From: Rhodococcoides trifolii
GTDB lineage: Bacteria; Actinomycetota; Actinomycetes; Mycobacteriales; Mycobacteriaceae
NCBI RefSeq assembly: GCF_014635345.1
Contig: NZ_BMCU01000002.1
Location: 744,001-808,000, forward strand
Direction of reading: 5' to 3'
DNA length: 64,000 nucleotides
Each line of letters begins with the position of its first letter. The stretch's first letter is position 1. The notes below the pieces were generated by a model. The model made no database searches. It was given only the letters and a program-made list of their open reading frames with translations, and had not been told where the DNA came from. Both the position numbers and the translations under genes were made by a program. Positions 1 through 10,831 of this stretch are shown here, piece after piece.

Positions 1-386
1 GCACTGTCGTCCGAGGACGTCAGCATCGGGGCGAGGTTGTCCAGGTCGGTTTGCGTCAGAACGATCTCGCCGCGCGACTCGCGGAACAGGATGTCGTCGG
101 CGATGAAAAGCTTGACCACAGAGGCCGTTTCGATGGGATCGGTGTCCCCGACTCCCATGTACGTACCGGTGGTGCGGTCGAGGAATCCGACGGAGAGCTG
201 CGCACCCCGAGCCGCGGCACCGTCCGTGGCTTGCTGCAGGCGGCCGGTGAGGTCCGGTGCGGTCTCCATGTCGGCAGCCGGGAACTCCGGTGTGGTCACC
301 GAGGGCGGCTCGTCGACGACAGGCGCGGAGCATGCGCAGACACCGAGCACCGCGACGACCGCGAAAGCAGACGCCCACCTCGTCAT
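1..386 (-). CDS. Serine hydrolase / class A beta-lactamase-like lipoprotein (N-terminal part only)
   Basis: The gene runs leftwards off the window, so only about 128 N-terminal residues are visible. The ATG at 386 begins a short signal peptide (MTRWASAFAVVAVLGVCAC) with a plausible lipobox V-C-A-C, so the product is probably a lipoprotein on the outer face of the membrane. After a Pro/Thr-rich linker comes a segment with an S-V-V-K tetrad inside ETASVVKLFIADDIL. This is the SxxK nucleophile motif of penicillin-recognising serine hydrolases, and an SSDDSA stretch lies in the place of the SDN motif just before the edge. It could be a beta-lactamase or a non-catalytic relative; the KTG box is out of view. 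It is divergent from tex. Confidence 0.7.
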   Translation of the reverse strand, partial: MTRWASAFAVVAVLGVCACSAPVVDEPPSVTTPEFPAADMETAPDLTGRLQQATDGAAARGAQLSVGFLDRTTGTYMGVGDTDPIETASVVKLFIADDILFRESRGEIVLTQTDLDNLAPMLTSSDDS

Positions 387-434
387 CGCGTTCTACCCCT
401 CGGTCTCGATACCCGTCCGACAGTACCGGCGCGG

Positions 435-440
435 TAGGGT
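435..440 (+). promoter_or_regulatory. Candidate -10 box TAGGGT for leaderless tex
   Basis: A TANNNT hexamer ends 8 bases before the GTG of tex and no purine-rich ribosome binding site lies between. This spacing would put the transcript start on or next to the GTG. No clear -35 was seen. The call rests on the recurrence of the same arrangement at many starts in this window. Confidence 0.45.
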
Positions 441-448
441 CCATCGCC

Positions 449-2764
<2,316 letters not shown>

Positions 2765-2781
2765 CGCCGTCGCGTCGCAGT

Positions 2782-2787
2782 TAAGCT
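2782..2787 (+). promoter_or_regulatory. Candidate -10 box TAAGCT for a leaderless membrane-protein gene
   Basis: The hexamer ends 7 bases before the ATG at 2795 and there is no ribosome binding site. It lies 17 bases after the tex stop codon, so the membrane-protein gene may have its own promoter. Confidence 0.4.
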
Positions 2788-2794
2788 CACGATC

Positions 2795-3649
2795 ATGGAT
2801 CGGTGGATGCACCATCTCGCGGAGCACGGACGTCTTCCGCTGCTCTTCTTTCTGGTGGGCTTCATCGTCGGCTTCGTCTTCATTCGCGTCAGCGTGCGAT
2901 TGATTCGCGCGCAGGTGAGGTGGTGGCCGGGGAACGTGACCCCGGGCGGCCATCATGTGCATCACGTCGTGTTCGGTGTCGTGTGCATGCTGGCCTCGGG
3001 AATCGCGCTCATCGCGGTCTACGTCGACGGGACGCAAACCACCGGCGCCGTGTTGGCGACGTTCTTCGGCATCGGCGCCGCGCTGGTCCTCGACGAGTTC
3101 GCGCTGATCTTCTACCTTGCCGACGTCTACTGGGCCGAGCAGGGTCGCGCGTCGGTCGACGCGGTCTTCGTGGCCATCGCGGTCACCGTGATGCTGCTGT
3201 TCGGTCTGCGCCCCCTCGAACTCTTCGACGTGTCGGGATTCCGCGAGGACCCGAACCCTGCGGTTCGCGGTCTGATCGTCGCGCTGGCGGTCGTGAACCT
3301 TCTGCTCGCGGGGATGGTGTTGCTCAAGGGGAAGATCTGGACCGGACTGGTCGGACTCTTCGTGTTCCCGTTGCTGATCGTCGGCGCCATCCGGCTGTCC
3401 CGGCCGAGCGCCCCGTGGGCACGGTGGCGCTACACCCGCAAGCCGAAACGCATGGAGCGAGCACTGCGCCGCGAGAAGAACATTCGGCGCCCGCTCATCC
3501 GCGCCAAGATCTGGACGCAGGACATGATCGCCGGGACGCCGAACGTCGAGCATGTTCTCGAGGCCACCGAGGTCGAACTCGATCGCACCGTGGTTGCCGC
3601 ACCGCCACCGCCCACATCCGGGGACGACAGACGACGAGTGTCCATCTAG
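2795..3649 (+). CDS. Polytopic membrane protein of unknown function
   Basis: A 284-residue protein with about six hydrophobic spans, at roughly residues 13-33, 57-77, 83-108, 117-135, 150-170 and 175-195. A positively charged cytoplasmic-looking tail of about 80 residues follows (KPKRMERALRREKNIRR). A histidine-rich loop (GGHHVHHVVFG) lies between the first two spans. I do not recognise a characterised family; it looks like the conserved actinobacterial integral membrane proteins annotated as hypothetical. The start at 2795 is chosen because hydrophobic content begins there and a TANNNT box sits 7 bases upstream. It stands alone between tex and rplS. Confidence 0.75.
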   Translation: MDRWMHHLAEHGRLPLLFFLVGFIVGFVFIRVSVRLIRAQVRWWPGNVTPGGHHVHHVVFGVVCMLASGIALIAVYVDGTQTTGAVLATFFGIGAALVLDEFALIFYLADVYWAEQGRASVDAVFVAIAVTVMLLFGLRPLELFDVSGFREDPNPAVRGLIVALAVVNLLLAGMVLLKGKIWTGLVGLFVFPLLIVGAIRLSRPSAPWARWRYTRKPKRMERALRREKNIRRPLIRAKIWTQDMIAGTPNVEHVLEATEVELDRTVVAAPPPPTSGDDRRRVSI

Positions 3650-3691
3650 CGCTCGTCGGTCCACGATTTCGTCGGTCCGGGGTCCGTCTGG

Positions 3692-3697
3692 CACAAT
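3692..3697 (+). promoter_or_regulatory. Possible -10 box CACAAT in the rplS upstream region
   Basis: CACAAT lies about 150 bases upstream of the rplS start, inside a 197-base non-coding interval. It would give a long 5' leader, as is common for ribosomal-protein operons. No convincing -35 was identified, so this is a weak call. Confidence 0.25.
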
Positions 3698-3846
3698 CGA
3701 CGGGTTGCCTACGCACGGCTCTGTTCGTCGTGCCGCGGTAGACACCTACTCGGAGTACGAACCAGTCGAGCATCGCCGGCGCGTCACGCATCGGCGGTAG
3801 CCGCTCGGGTCCTCTGCTCACGCGATTCAACGCAAGGATGACGAAT

Positions 3847-4188
3847 ATGAACACCCTGGACTTCCTGGACAACAAGTCGCTTCGCGACGATATCCCCGAA
3901 TTTCGCGCCGGTGACACCCTGAACGTGCACGTCAAGGTCATCGAGGGCACCAAAGAGCGTGTCCAGATCTTCAAGGGCGTCGTGATTCGTCGTCAGGGCG
4001 GCGGCATCCGCGAGACGTTCACCGTCCGCAAGGTTTCCTTCGGCGTGGGCGTCGAGCGCACCTTCCCGGTGCACACCCCCAACATCGCTCAGATCGAGGT
4101 CGTCACCCGCGGTGACGTGCGTCGCGCCAAGCTGTACTACCTGCGTGAGCTCCGCGGCAAGGCTGCCAAGATCAAAGAGAAGCGCTGA
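3847..4188 (+). CDS. rplS: 50S ribosomal protein L19
   Basis: A 113-residue protein with the full L19 fold, which helps form the inter-subunit interface of the ribosome. It shows the family-typical segments [39 protein letters not shown] and [20 protein letters not shown]. Two in-frame ATGs are available. The one at 3847 gives the 113-residue length and MNTLDF start seen in mycobacterial L19, and AAGGA at 3834-3838 is correctly placed 8 bases before it. The ATG at 3838 overlaps that same motif, so it is unlikely to be used. lepB follows after 15 bases, matching the rplS-lepB-rnhB order of mycobacteria. Confidence 0.96.
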   Translation: MNTLDFLDNKSLRDDIPEFRAGDTLNVHVKVIEGTKERVQIFKGVVIRRQGGGIRETFTVRKVSFGVGVERTFPVHTPNIAQIEVVTRGDVRRAKLYYLRELRGKAAKIKEKR

Positions 4189-4203
4189 CGCTAGCCTGAA
4201 CCG

Positions 4204-4980
4204 GTGGCGCAGACTCTTCCTCCTGAAAGCGGCAGCGAACCAGACGGGTCTCAGCAACCCGTCAAGAAAGAGAAGAAGCAGCGCTCGTTCTGGCGTGAGC
4301 TTCCGATCCTCATCGTCGTTGCTCTGTTACTCAGTTTTCTTTTGCAGACGTTCATCGCGCGGGTCTATCTGATTCCCTCGGAATCGATGGAGCCGACGTT
4401 GCACGGCTGTGCCGGCTGCACCGGTGACCGGATCGTCGTCGAGAAGGTGTCCTTCCGATTCGGCGATCCGCAACCCGGTGACGTGGTGGTCTTCAAGGGG
4501 CCGGAGTCGTGGGACGGGGACTTCGTCTCCACCCGCTCGTCCAACACGATCAAGCGGGGCTTCCAGGAATTGGGCTCGCTGGTCGGGTTGGTCGCACCGG
4601 ACGAGAACGATCTGGTCAAGCGTGTCATCGCCACCGGCGGCCAGACCGTACAGTGCTGCGACGATCAGGGCCGGGTTCTGGTGGACGGCAAACCACTCGA
4701 CGAGCCGTACATCAAGATGGACTTTCCGTTCACCCCCGGCCAGCAGACCTGCGATACGCCTTTGAAGTCCGGCCGATGCTTCGACCCGGTCACCGTTCCC
4801 GAGGGCAACGTCTGGGTGATGGGTGACAACCGGAGCAACTCCGCGGATTCGCGCTATCACGTCGGGGACGAGCTGCAGGGGACTATCCCGATCGACAACG
4901 TCATCGGCAAGGCGCAGCTGATCGTGTTGCCCCCGTCGCGTTGGGGTCTGCTCGACTCCCCGGCCATTCAAGGTCAGTGA
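4204..4980 (+). CDS. lepB: Signal peptidase I
   Basis: A 258-residue membrane-anchored serine protease that removes signal peptides from exported proteins. After a charged cytoplasmic N-terminus there is one membrane span at about residues 33-53. The catalytic Ser61 lies in [10 protein letters not shown] and the general-base Lys139 in [13 protein letters not shown]. Box E is the conserved [14 protein letters not shown]. Four cysteines lie between and after the catalytic boxes (C69, C72 and two near 155), which is usual for actinobacterial enzymes. It starts at a GTG with no strong ribosome binding site; a TAGCCT hexamer lies 5 bases upstream. Its stop overlaps the rnhB start. Confidence 0.95.
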   Translation: MAQTLPPESGSEPDGSQQPVKKEKKQRSFWRELPILIVVALLLSFLLQTFIARVYLIPSESMEPTLHGCAGCTGDRIVVEKVSFRFGDPQPGDVVVFKGPESWDGDFVSTRSSNTIKRGFQELGSLVGLVAPDENDLVKRVIATGGQTVQCCDDQGRVLVDGKPLDEPYIKMDFPFTPGQQTCDTPLKSGRCFDPVTVPEGNVWVMGDNRSNSADSRYHVGDELQGTIPIDNVIGKAQLIVLPPSRWGLLDSPAIQGQ

Positions 4981-5726
4981 CCCGCCGCACGTCGATTCCG
5001 CGGCTCTCTCGTACGTCCTGGCCGCCGCGCGTCGTCATTCGCAAGGCTGCCGGGCTGCGGACCATGGAAGCGGCCCTGTTGCGCTCCGGTCTGGGTCCGG
5101 TCGCCGGTGTCGACGAGGCCGGGCGCGGTGCCTGCGCCGGCCCGTTGGTGGTGGCGGCGTGTGTGCTCGGTGAACGGGCTCTGTCGTCTCTGGCCGATAT
5201 CGACGACTCCAAGAAGCTCACCGAGCGGACGCGAGAAGCGTTGTACCCCAAGGTGAAGCGATACGCGACGGCGTGGAGCATCGTGTCGTTCCCCGCCGAG
5301 GAGATCGACAGGATCGGCATCCATGTGGCCAACATCGAAGGCATGCGCCGAGCGATCGCCGGCCTGGGTGTCACACCCGGATACGTCCTCACCGACGGCT
5401 TCAAGGTGCCCGGACTGTGCGCGCCGTCGCTGCCTGTCATCGGCGGGGACGCATCGGCGGCGTGTATCGCAGCGGCGAGCGTCCTGGCCAAGGTCCATCG
5501 CGACCGCATCATGCGGGAGATGGACACCGAGCTGCCCGGCTACGGATTCTCGGTCCACAAGGGATACAGCACGAAGATGCACGCACGCATGCTTTCCGAC
5601 CTCGGACCCAGCCGCGAACACCGGATGACCTACGCCAACGTCGCGGCGGCGACCAGAGCAGACGGCCTGGACGACGTGGCGGCAGTCATGGGTCGAATGG
5701 ACCGCGACGCCGCGCGTGCGCGATGA
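4977..5726 (+). CDS. rnhB: Ribonuclease HII
   Basis: A 249-residue enzyme that cuts the RNA strand of RNA/DNA hybrids and starts removal of misincorporated ribonucleotides. The metal-binding acidic residues are visible in GVDEAGRG, in DDSKKL (substrate side) and in LTDGFKVPG. The [20 protein letters not shown] block is typical of RNase HII. The GTG at 4977 overlaps the lepB stop (GTGA), which indicates translational coupling and agrees with the WPPRTVIRK-like N-terminus of the mycobacterial homologue. A more upstream start would lie deep inside lepB. A 3 x 32 bp tandem repeat begins 17 bases after the stop. Confidence 0.95.
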   Translation: MTRRTSIPRLSRTSWPPRVVIRKAAGLRTMEAALLRSGLGPVAGVDEAGRGACAGPLVVAACVLGERALSSLADIDDSKKLTERTREALYPKVKRYATAWSIVSFPAEEIDRIGIHVANIEGMRRAIAGLGVTPGYVLTDGFKVPGLCAPSLPVIGGDASAACIAAASVLAKVHRDRIMREMDTELPGYGFSVHKGYSTKMHARMLSDLGPSREHRMTYANVAAATRADGLDDVAAVMGRMDRDAARAR

Positions 5727-5743
5727 TGACTCATCACTGCACA

Positions 5744-5839
5744 GCGGGCAGGCCGGAGGCCGGTCGAAATCAGAAGCGGGCAGGCCGGAGGCCGGTCGGA
5801 ATCAGAAGCGGGCAGGCCGGAGGCCGGTCGGAATCAGAA
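5744..5839 (+). repeat. Three tandem 32-bp units carrying a dispersed GC-rich REP-like element
   Basis: Units occupy 5744-5775, 5776-5807 and 5808-5839, and differ at one base (GTCGAAATC in the first, GTCGGAATC in the other two). Each contains CAGGCCGGAGGCCGGTC, in which GGCC-GGA-GGCC can form a small hairpin. The reverse complement of a unit shares a run with the tandem array at 45721-45819 and with a copy inside nuoD. The array fills most of the rnhB to DUF2469 gap, and its last bases run into the AAGGAGG ribosome binding site of the next gene. Confidence 0.9.
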
Positions 5840-5856
5840 GGAGGACGTCGCCACCG

Positions 5857-6162
5857 ATGAGTGCCGAAGATCTCGAGAAGTACGAAACCGAGATGGAACT
5901 CTCGCTCTACCGCGAGTACCGGGACATCGTCGGACAGTTCACCTACGTCGTCGAGACCGAACGTCGGTTCTACCTCACCAATTCGGTGGAGATGATTCCG
6001 CGCAACGCGGACGGCGAGATCTACTTCGAACTGCGGATGACCGACGCGTGGGTGTGGGACATGTACCGGCCCGCGCGCTTCGTCAAACACGTCCGGGTCA
6101 TCACCTTCAAGGACGTCAACATCGAAGAGCTGGACAAGCCGGACCTGCGGCTTCCGGAGTAG
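5857..6162 (+). CDS. DUF2469 conserved actinobacterial protein (Rv2901c homologue)
   Basis: A 101-residue acidic, soluble protein that is strongly conserved in mycobacteria, where it likewise follows rnhB. Visible landmarks are MSAEDLEKYETEMELSLYRE, VVETERRFYL, DAWVWDMYRPARFVKHVR and the C-terminal NIEELDKPDLRLPE. No catalytic motif can be seen and its function is unknown. The ATG at 5857 is set by the homologue start and by AAGGAGG at 5838-5844. That motif lies 12 bases upstream, slightly long, and sits at the edge of the upstream repeat array. It is the last gene of the rplS-lepB-rnhB block before the gene order is interrupted by the nuo cluster. Confidence 0.9.
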   Translation: MSAEDLEKYETEMELSLYREYRDIVGQFTYVVETERRFYLTNSVEMIPRNADGEIYFELRMTDAWVWDMYRPARFVKHVRVITFKDVNIEELDKPDLRLPE

Positions 6163-6178
6163 AAGGCGACGGTGGAGC

Positions 6179-6493
6179 TCAGGCGCCGCGAACGATGCGA
6201 GCGTTGAGGTGCCACCCCTCGTAACCGTCGTCGCTGCCGTCGGTTTCGACGTAGTCGTGGGAAATGTTGCAATCCGGGATACGCAGTTCCCGCGCCTTGC
6301 GCAGCGCCCACGCGTAATTGCCGCGTTCGAGGGCGCGAATGTCGGGGGTTCGGCCGCCCGTCACGGTGAGAAGAAGTAGGTACGGGTCGTCGGGAAACCC
6401 GATCTCCGGTTGTCTGCGGAGCACGAAGCGCTCTCCGGTCGGCATCGGGTCCAGCAGGCTGCGCATCTCACGCTGGTCCACGAGACTCGTCAT
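6179..6493 (-). CDS. Small hypothetical protein
   Basis: A 104-residue protein that reads like a real soluble domain, with a mixed alpha/beta pattern (GERFVLRRQPEIG, PYLLLLTVTGG, YEGWHLNARIVRG). It has no signal peptide or membrane span and I do not recognise a family. It lies on the minus strand in the gap between two plus-strand genes, facing DUF2469 with 16 bases between stops. The start at 6493 is the first ATG; a later internal ATG is possible. Confidence reflects compatible codon use and spacing rather than homology. Confidence 0.55.
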   Translation of the reverse strand: MTSLVDQREMRSLLDPMPTGERFVLRRQPEIGFPDDPYLLLLTVTGGRTPDIRALERGNYAWALRKARELRIPDCNISHDYVETDGSDDGYEGWHLNARIVRGA

Positions 6494-6562
6494 GAACAGA
6501 TTCTGTCAGCACTCGGGCCGTCCTGCGTACCGAATAGCCGCCGTGGTCCAGCGTCGTCGGTC

Positions 6563-6568
6563 TAGCAT
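6563..6568 (+). promoter_or_regulatory. Candidate -10 box TAGCAT for a leaderless response-regulator gene
   Basis: TAGCAT ends 7 bases before the GTG at 6576, with no ribosome binding site between. This suggests that the response-regulator gene is transcribed as a leaderless message. Confidence 0.45.
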
Positions 6569-6575
6569 CGCTGGT

Positions 6576-7010
6576 GTGACCGACGACACAGTGCCCGGAA
6601 TGGATGCGCCGCTGATCATTCTGCTCTACAGCGACAACGCCGACGCGAGGAGACAGGTGATGAGAGCCGTCGGCGTGCGCCCGCATTTGGCTCTGCCGCG
6701 GCTCGAGTACGTCGAGGTAGCGTCCGAGCCCATCGTGGTGGCTCACTTGGACGCCGCCGGCATCGACTTGGTGATTCTGGACGGCGAGGCTGCTCCCGCG
6801 GGAGGGATCGGCATAGCGAAGCAGCTCAAGGACGAGATCGAGGGCTGCCCGCCGATCGTGGTCATCACAGGGCGAGCCGACGACGCCTGGCTGGCGGCGT
6901 GGTCGGGTGCCGAGGCGGCCGTGCCCCGGCCGATCGACCCCTTCGTACTGACCGACACGGTCGTGTCGCTGCTGCGCTCACGCATCGCGAACACGGAACT
7001 CCCTGCGTAA
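6576..7010 (+). CDS. Atypical stand-alone response-regulator receiver protein (Rv3143-like)
   Basis: A 144-residue protein made of a single receiver-like domain with no output domain. It contains a candidate phospho-acceptor Asp69 in LVILDGEA and a Thr98 in VVITGR. The usual acidic pair after strand 1 is reduced to one Asp (LYSDN), and the usual Lys before Pro is Arg118 (AVPRPIDP). It resembles M. tuberculosis Rv3143, which also sits just upstream of the nuo operon, so a link to respiratory-chain control or assembly is plausible but not shown. The GTG at 6576 is chosen over upstream starts because a TAGCAT box lies 7 bases before it and the homologous sequence begins there. Confidence 0.85.
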   Translation: MTDDTVPGMDAPLIILLYSDNADARRQVMRAVGVRPHLALPRLEYVEVASEPIVVAHLDAAGIDLVILDGEAAPAGGIGIAKQLKDEIEGCPPIVVITGRADDAWLAAWSGAEAAVPRPIDPFVLTDTVVSLLRSRIANTELPA

Positions 7011-7091
7011 CAGCTTTTTTCGGTCGAGTACTCACCAAAACGAACTTTCTGCCCCGAAACCGATACGCGGTTACCGACAACGCGTCTACTC

Positions 7092-7107
7092 TGTGGTCAA
7101 GATCACA
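7092..7107 (+). promoter_or_regulatory. Candidate Crp/GlxR-type operator upstream of nuoA
   Basis: The 16-mer TGTGGTCAAGATCACA matches the TGTGA-N6-TCACA pattern of cAMP-receptor-family regulators at 9 of 10 conserved positions. It lies 32 bases before the nuoA ATG and overlaps a TACTCT hexamer (7087-7092) that could be the -10 box. If that hexamer is used, the bound protein would cover the transcript start, which suggests repression. Confidence 0.6.
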
Positions 7108-7139
7108 AGCACCGGAAGTTTCGGTCCGCGAGGAGGGTC

Positions 7140-7499
7140 ATGAACGCGTACGTACCGGTACTCGTACTGGGCCTGATCGCAGTGGCCTTCGCAGTGTTCT
7201 CCGTAGTCGTGGCGTCCATCGTCGGGCCGAAACGGTACAACCGGGCGAAGCTCGACGCGTACGAGTGCGGAATCGAACCGACGGCTCTTCCGATGGGCGG
7301 CGGGCGCTACCCGGTGAAGTACTACCTGACGGCAATGCTCTTCATCATTTTCGATATCGAAATCGTTTTTCTCTACCCCTGGGCCGTGCATTTCGACGCG
7401 CTCGGATTCTTCGGCCTCGTCGCCATGGCGCTCTTCGTCTTCAGCGCCGCGGTGGCCTACGCCTACGAGTGGCGACGAGGTGGGCTCAGTTGGGATTGA
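7140..7499 (+). CDS. nuoA: NADH-quinone oxidoreductase subunit A
   Basis: A 119-residue membrane subunit of complex I with three hydrophobic spans (about residues 5-27, 61-82 and 90-110). The loop carries the invariant LDAYECGIEPT, followed by RYPVKYYLTAMLFIIFDIE. In the complex it helps couple quinone-site changes to the proton-pumping arm. It is the first of fourteen nuo genes; a good GAGGAGG motif ends a few bases before the ATG. The 129-base region upstream holds a Crp/GlxR-type site, and this is the likely operon promoter. Confidence 0.97.
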   Translation: MNAYVPVLVLGLIAVAFAVFSVVVASIVGPKRYNRAKLDAYECGIEPTALPMGGGRYPVKYYLTAMLFIIFDIEIVFLYPWAVHFDALGFFGLVAMALFVFSAAVAYAYEWRRGGLSWD

Positions 7500-7539
7500 C
7501 CTGCAGCATCGAGACGGACCTTCGGAAGGCTGAGCGGCC

Positions 7540-8094
7540 ATGGGCATAGAAGAGAAGGTGCCGAGCGGTTTCCTGCTGACCACGGTCGAGGGGTTGGCCG
7601 GGTATGTCCGTAAAGGATCGCTGTGGCCGGCGACGTTCGGACTTGCCTGCTGCGCAATCGAAATGATGGCAACGAGCTCCGGGCGGTTCGACATTGCGCG
7701 ATTCGGAATGGAAGCGTTCCGCGCGTCTCCACGCCAGGCCGATCTCATGATCGTCGCGGGGCGGGTCAGTCAGAAGATGGCGCCGGTGCTGCGTCAGATC
7801 TACGACCAGATGGCCGAGCCCAAATGGGTTCTCGCCATGGGCGTCTGCGCGTCGTCGGGGGGTATGTTCAACAACTACGCGATCGTGCAGGGTGTCGATC
7901 ACGTGGTGCCGGTGGACATTTATCTTCCCGGCTGTCCGCCACGGCCCGAGATGTTGCTTCACGCAATTCTGAAGCTGCACGAAAAGATTCAGGAGATGCC
8001 TCTCGGCGTCCACCGCGACGAGGTTGCCCGCGAGGTGGAAAAGGCCGCTCTGTCCGCGAAGCCCACGATCGAAATGACCGGCCTGCTGCGATGA
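7540..8094 (+). CDS. nuoB: NADH-quinone oxidoreductase subunit B
   Basis: A 184-residue subunit that carries the terminal 4Fe-4S cluster N2, which passes electrons to menaquinone. The four cluster ligands are visible: Cys37 and Cys38 in [10 protein letters not shown], Cys103 in [10 protein letters not shown], and Cys132 in [10 protein letters not shown]. Length and spacing are normal for the family. The gene starts 40 bases after nuoA and ends in an ATGA overlap with nuoC. The start is supported by the [11 protein letters not shown]-terminus typical of actinobacterial NuoB. Confidence 0.97.
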   Translation: MGIEEKVPSGFLLTTVEGLAGYVRKGSLWPATFGLACCAIEMMATSSGRFDIARFGMEAFRASPRQADLMIVAGRVSQKMAPVLRQIYDQMAEPKWVLAMGVCASSGGMFNNYAIVQGVDHVVPVDIYLPGCPPRPEMLLHAILKLHEKIQEMPLGVHRDEVAREVEKAALSAKPTIEMTGLLR

Positions 8095-8759
8095 CCGGGC
8101 CTCGACAGTTCTCCAGCCCGCAGCGGGGAATGTTCGGCGTCCACGGAACGGGTGACACCTCGGGTTACGGGCGTCTCGAACGTCCGGTGTCGTTGCCCGA
8201 GCGCACAGTTCGGCCGTACGGGGGTTGGTTCGACGAGTTGGTCGATGCACTCGAGGCATCCCTCGCGGAGGTAGGAGTCAGCGCCGCGGATGCTCTCGAC
8301 GTGGTGGTGTTCCGAAACGAACTGACGCTGCACGTCGAGCGGGAGTATCTGCCGGCGGTGGCAGGCCGACTTCGTGACGAACAGGACCTACGCTTCGAAC
8401 TCTGTCTCGGCGTGAGCGGTGTGCACTATCCGGACTCGCCCGGTCGCGAACTGCACGCCGTGTACGCCCTCATGTCGATCACTCACAATCGCCGTGTGCG
8501 AGTGGAAGTGTCCGTGCCGGATTCGGATCCACACATCCCGTCCCTCTTCGCGACCTACCCCACCACCGACTGGCACGAGCGGGAGACGTACGACTTCTTC
8601 GGCATCGTGTTCGACGGTCACCCTGCCCTCACTCGCATCCAGATGCCGGACGACTGGAACGGGCATCCCGGCCGCAAGGATTACCCACTCGGAGGAATAC
8701 CGGTGGAGTACAAGGGCGCCCGTATCGCACCACCGGATCAACGACGGGGGTATCACTGA
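8091..8759 (+). CDS. nuoC: NADH-quinone oxidoreductase subunit C
   Basis: A 222-residue peripheral-arm subunit (30 kDa type) that packs against NuoD near the quinone site. The conserved C-terminal signature [20 protein letters not shown] and the following [15 protein letters not shown] are present. The ATG at 8091 overlaps the nuoB stop by four bases (ATGA), so the much longer upstream reading frame is not needed. The N-terminal 50 residues are Gly/Ser/Pro-rich and less conserved. Its stop shares one base with the nuoD ATG (TGATG). Confidence 0.96.
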   Translation: MTGPRQFSSPQRGMFGVHGTGDTSGYGRLERPVSLPERTVRPYGGWFDELVDALEASLAEVGVSAADALDVVVFRNELTLHVEREYLPAVAGRLRDEQDLRFELCLGVSGVHYPDSPGRELHAVYALMSITHNRRVRVEVSVPDSDPHIPSLFATYPTTDWHERETYDFFGIVFDGHPALTRIQMPDDWNGHPGRKDYPLGGIPVEYKGARIAPPDQRRGYH

Positions 8760-10081
8760 TGGAAACCGACCGGCCTCCGGCCTACCCGCTGAGCACCGAC
8801 ACCGGGGTCACCGTGAGCGGCGAGGACTGGAACGACGTGGTCGCCGCCGCGAGCACGATGAAGGACGAACGCATCGTCGTCAACATGGGTCCGCAGCACC
8901 CGTCCACGCACGGTGTGCTGCGTCTCGTCCTCGAACTCGAGGGTGAAACCGTGACCGAGGCACGCTGTGGAATCGGCTACCTGCACACCGGCATCGAGAA
9001 GTCGCTCGAGTTCCGTAACTGGACGCAGGGCGTCACCTTCGTCACCCGCATGGACTATCTGTCACCGTTCTTCAACGAGACGGCATACTGCCTCGGTGTC
9101 GAGAAACTGCTCGACGTGACCGATCAGATTCCCGAGCGCGCCAACGTGATTCGGGTGATGCTGATGGAGCTCAATCGCATTTCCTCCCACCTCGTCGCGC
9201 TCGCAACCGGCGGGATGGAACTCGGCGCGGTCACGGCGATGTTGTTCGGTTTCCGGGAACGCGAACTGATCCTCGACATCTTCGAGAACATCACCGGATT
9301 GCGGATGAATCACGCCTTCGTCAGGCCGGGAGGGTTGGCGCAGGATCTGCCGGACGACGCGGTGGGAAAGATCAGGGACCTGTTGACGCTCCTGCCCACC
9401 CGCCTGCGAGACATGGCAAATCTCTTGGACGACAACAAGATCTGGAAGTCGCGCACCGATGGTATCGGATACCTGGATCTGACCGGATGCATGGCGCTCG
9501 GCATCACCGGACCCATTCTGCGTGCCACCGGGTTGCCACACGACCTGCGGGTCAGCGACCCGTACTGCGGATACGAGAACTACGAGTTCGACGTCTGCAC
9601 CGCCACCACGAGTGATGCCTACGGCCGGTACATGATTCGCGTCGACGAAATGACCGAGTCACTGAAGATCGTCGAACAGTGTCTGGACCGGCTGCGTCCG
9701 GGCCCGGTGATGGCCGAGGACAAGAAGATCGCCTGGCCGGCCGACCTGAAACTCGGCAAGGACGGACTGGGACAGTCGCCCGCCCACGTGCGGACCATCA
9801 TGGACAGCTCGATGGAGTCGCTGATCCACCATTTCAAGTTGGTCACCGAGGGGTTCCGAGTACCGGCGGGGCAGGTGTACTGCGCGGTCGAGTCGCCGCG
9901 AGGCGAACTCGGCGTCCACATGGTCAGTGACGGAGGTGCGCACCCGTTCCGAGTGCACTATCGCGATCCGTCGTTCACCAATCTGCAGTCCGTGGCTGCG
10001 ATGTGCGAAGGCGGCATGCTCTCCGACGTCATTGCGGCCGTCGCCAGCATCGATCCCGTGATGGGAGGAGTGGACCGATGA
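8759..10081 (+). CDS. nuoD: NADH-quinone oxidoreductase subunit D
   Basis: A 440-residue 49-kDa-type subunit that forms the quinone-binding cavity with NuoB. The family landmarks are [40 protein letters not shown] and the C-terminal GGVDR end. The first 11 residues are unusual. The codons for TDRPPAYPL are contributed by a copy of the dispersed GC-rich repeat found at 5744-5839 and 45721-45819. Apart from that N-terminal segment, length and motifs are ordinary. It begins with a one-base overlap with nuoC and ends with an ATGA overlap with nuoE. Confidence 0.97.
   Translation: METDRPPAYPLSTDTGVTVSGEDWNDVVAAASTMKDERIVVNMGPQHPSTHGVLRLVLELEGETVTEARCGIGYLHTGIEKSLEFRNWTQGVTFVTRMDYLSPFFNETAYCLGVEKLLDVTDQIPERANVIRVMLMELNRISSHLVALATGGMELGAVTAMLFGFRERELILDIFENITGLRMNHAFVRPGGLAQDLPDDAVGKIRDLLTLLPTRLRDMANLLDDNKIWKSRTDGIGYLDLTGCMALGITGPILRATGLPHDLRVSDPYCGYENYEFDVCTATTSDAYGRYMIRVDEMTESLKIVEQCLDRLRPGPVMAEDKKIAWPADLKLGKDGLGQSPAHVRTIMDSSMESLIHHFKLVTEGFRVPAGQVYCAVESPRGELGVHMVSDGGAHPFRVHYRDPSFTNLQSVAAMCEGGMLSDVIAAVASIDPVMGGVDR
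8766..8789 (+). repeat. Single copy of the dispersed GC-rich element inside the nuoD coding start
   Basis: Bases 8766-8789 match the 3' copy of the 45721-45819 array over 24 positions with one mismatch (TACCCGC for TGCCCGC). They also match the reverse complement of the 5744-5839 units over 23 positions with the same mismatch. Read in the nuoD frame, the segment supplies residues 3-11. A chance match of this length is unlikely in 64 kb. Confidence 0.8.
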
Positions 10082-10830
10082 CGCAGAGCGAACCCGTCTT
10101 CGTGACACTCGGTGCCCGGCAAGACGAGTCGGCCCAGCTGGTGGTTCCCGGTGCGCCCATGTCGTACCCGCTCGACGTGCGCGCACGCCTCGACGCCGAC
10201 GCGGAGACGATCATCGCCCGCTACCCGCACCCGGGTTCGGCGCTGCTGCCGCTGCTGCACCTCGTCCAGTCCGAGGACGGATACATCACCCCCGCGGGTA
10301 TCGAATTCTGCGCGCACCATCTGCACTTGACCGGTGCAGAGGTCGCTTCGGTCGCCACCTTCTATTCGATGTACCGGCGCAGTCCTACGGGGGACTACCT
10401 GGTCGGCGTGTGCACCAACACCCTGTGTGCCGTCATGGGCGGTGACGCCGTGATGGCCGCCCTCGAAGATCATCTCGACACCGCGCACGGTGGCAGCACC
10501 CCGGACGGCAAGGTCACCCTGCAGCACATCGAGTGCAACGCGGCGTGCGACTACGCGCCCGTGGTGATGGTCAACTGGGAATATTTCGACAATCAGACCC
10601 CGGAATCGGCGAGGGCGCTGGTCGATGATCTGCGGTCGGGTGCGGGCGCAGTTCCCACCCGAGGTGAGCCGCTGTGCACGTTCCGCGAAACCGAGCGCAT
10701 TCTTGCGGGCTTCCCCGATCCACGGCCCGGTGTCGGTGACACGTCCGGACATTCGTCGCTCGCCGGCCTGACCGTCGCCCGCGAACGCGACATGCGGGCA
10801 CCGGTCGTACCGTCGCGGGAGGAGGACTGA
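10078..10830 (+). CDS. nuoE: NADH-quinone oxidoreductase subunit E
   Basis: A 250-residue thioredoxin-like 2Fe-2S subunit (24 kDa type) of the NADH-oxidising module, partner of NuoF. The four cluster cysteines fall in [14 protein letters not shown] (about residues 115 and 120) and [17 protein letters not shown] (about 152 and 156). An extra C-terminal tail of about 60 residues after the domain is common in actinobacterial homologues. The start overlaps the nuoD stop (ATGA), and one base separates its stop from the nuoF ATG. Confidence 0.96.
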   Translation: MTQSEPVFVTLGARQDESAQLVVPGAPMSYPLDVRARLDADAETIIARYPHPGSALLPLLHLVQSEDGYITPAGIEFCAHHLHLTGAEVASVATFYSMYRRSPTGDYLVGVCTNTLCAVMGGDAVMAALEDHLDTAHGGSTPDGKVTLQHIECNAACDYAPVVMVNWEYFDNQTPESARALVDDLRSGAGAVPTRGEPLCTFRETERILAGFPDPRPGVGDTSGHSSLAGLTVARERDMRAPVVPSREED

Positions 10831-10831
10831 C

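Noticed and set aside
5744-5839. Possible CRISPR array
   Set aside because: The repeats are directly abutting with no unique spacers, only three units, and no cas genes; they are a simple tandem duplication.
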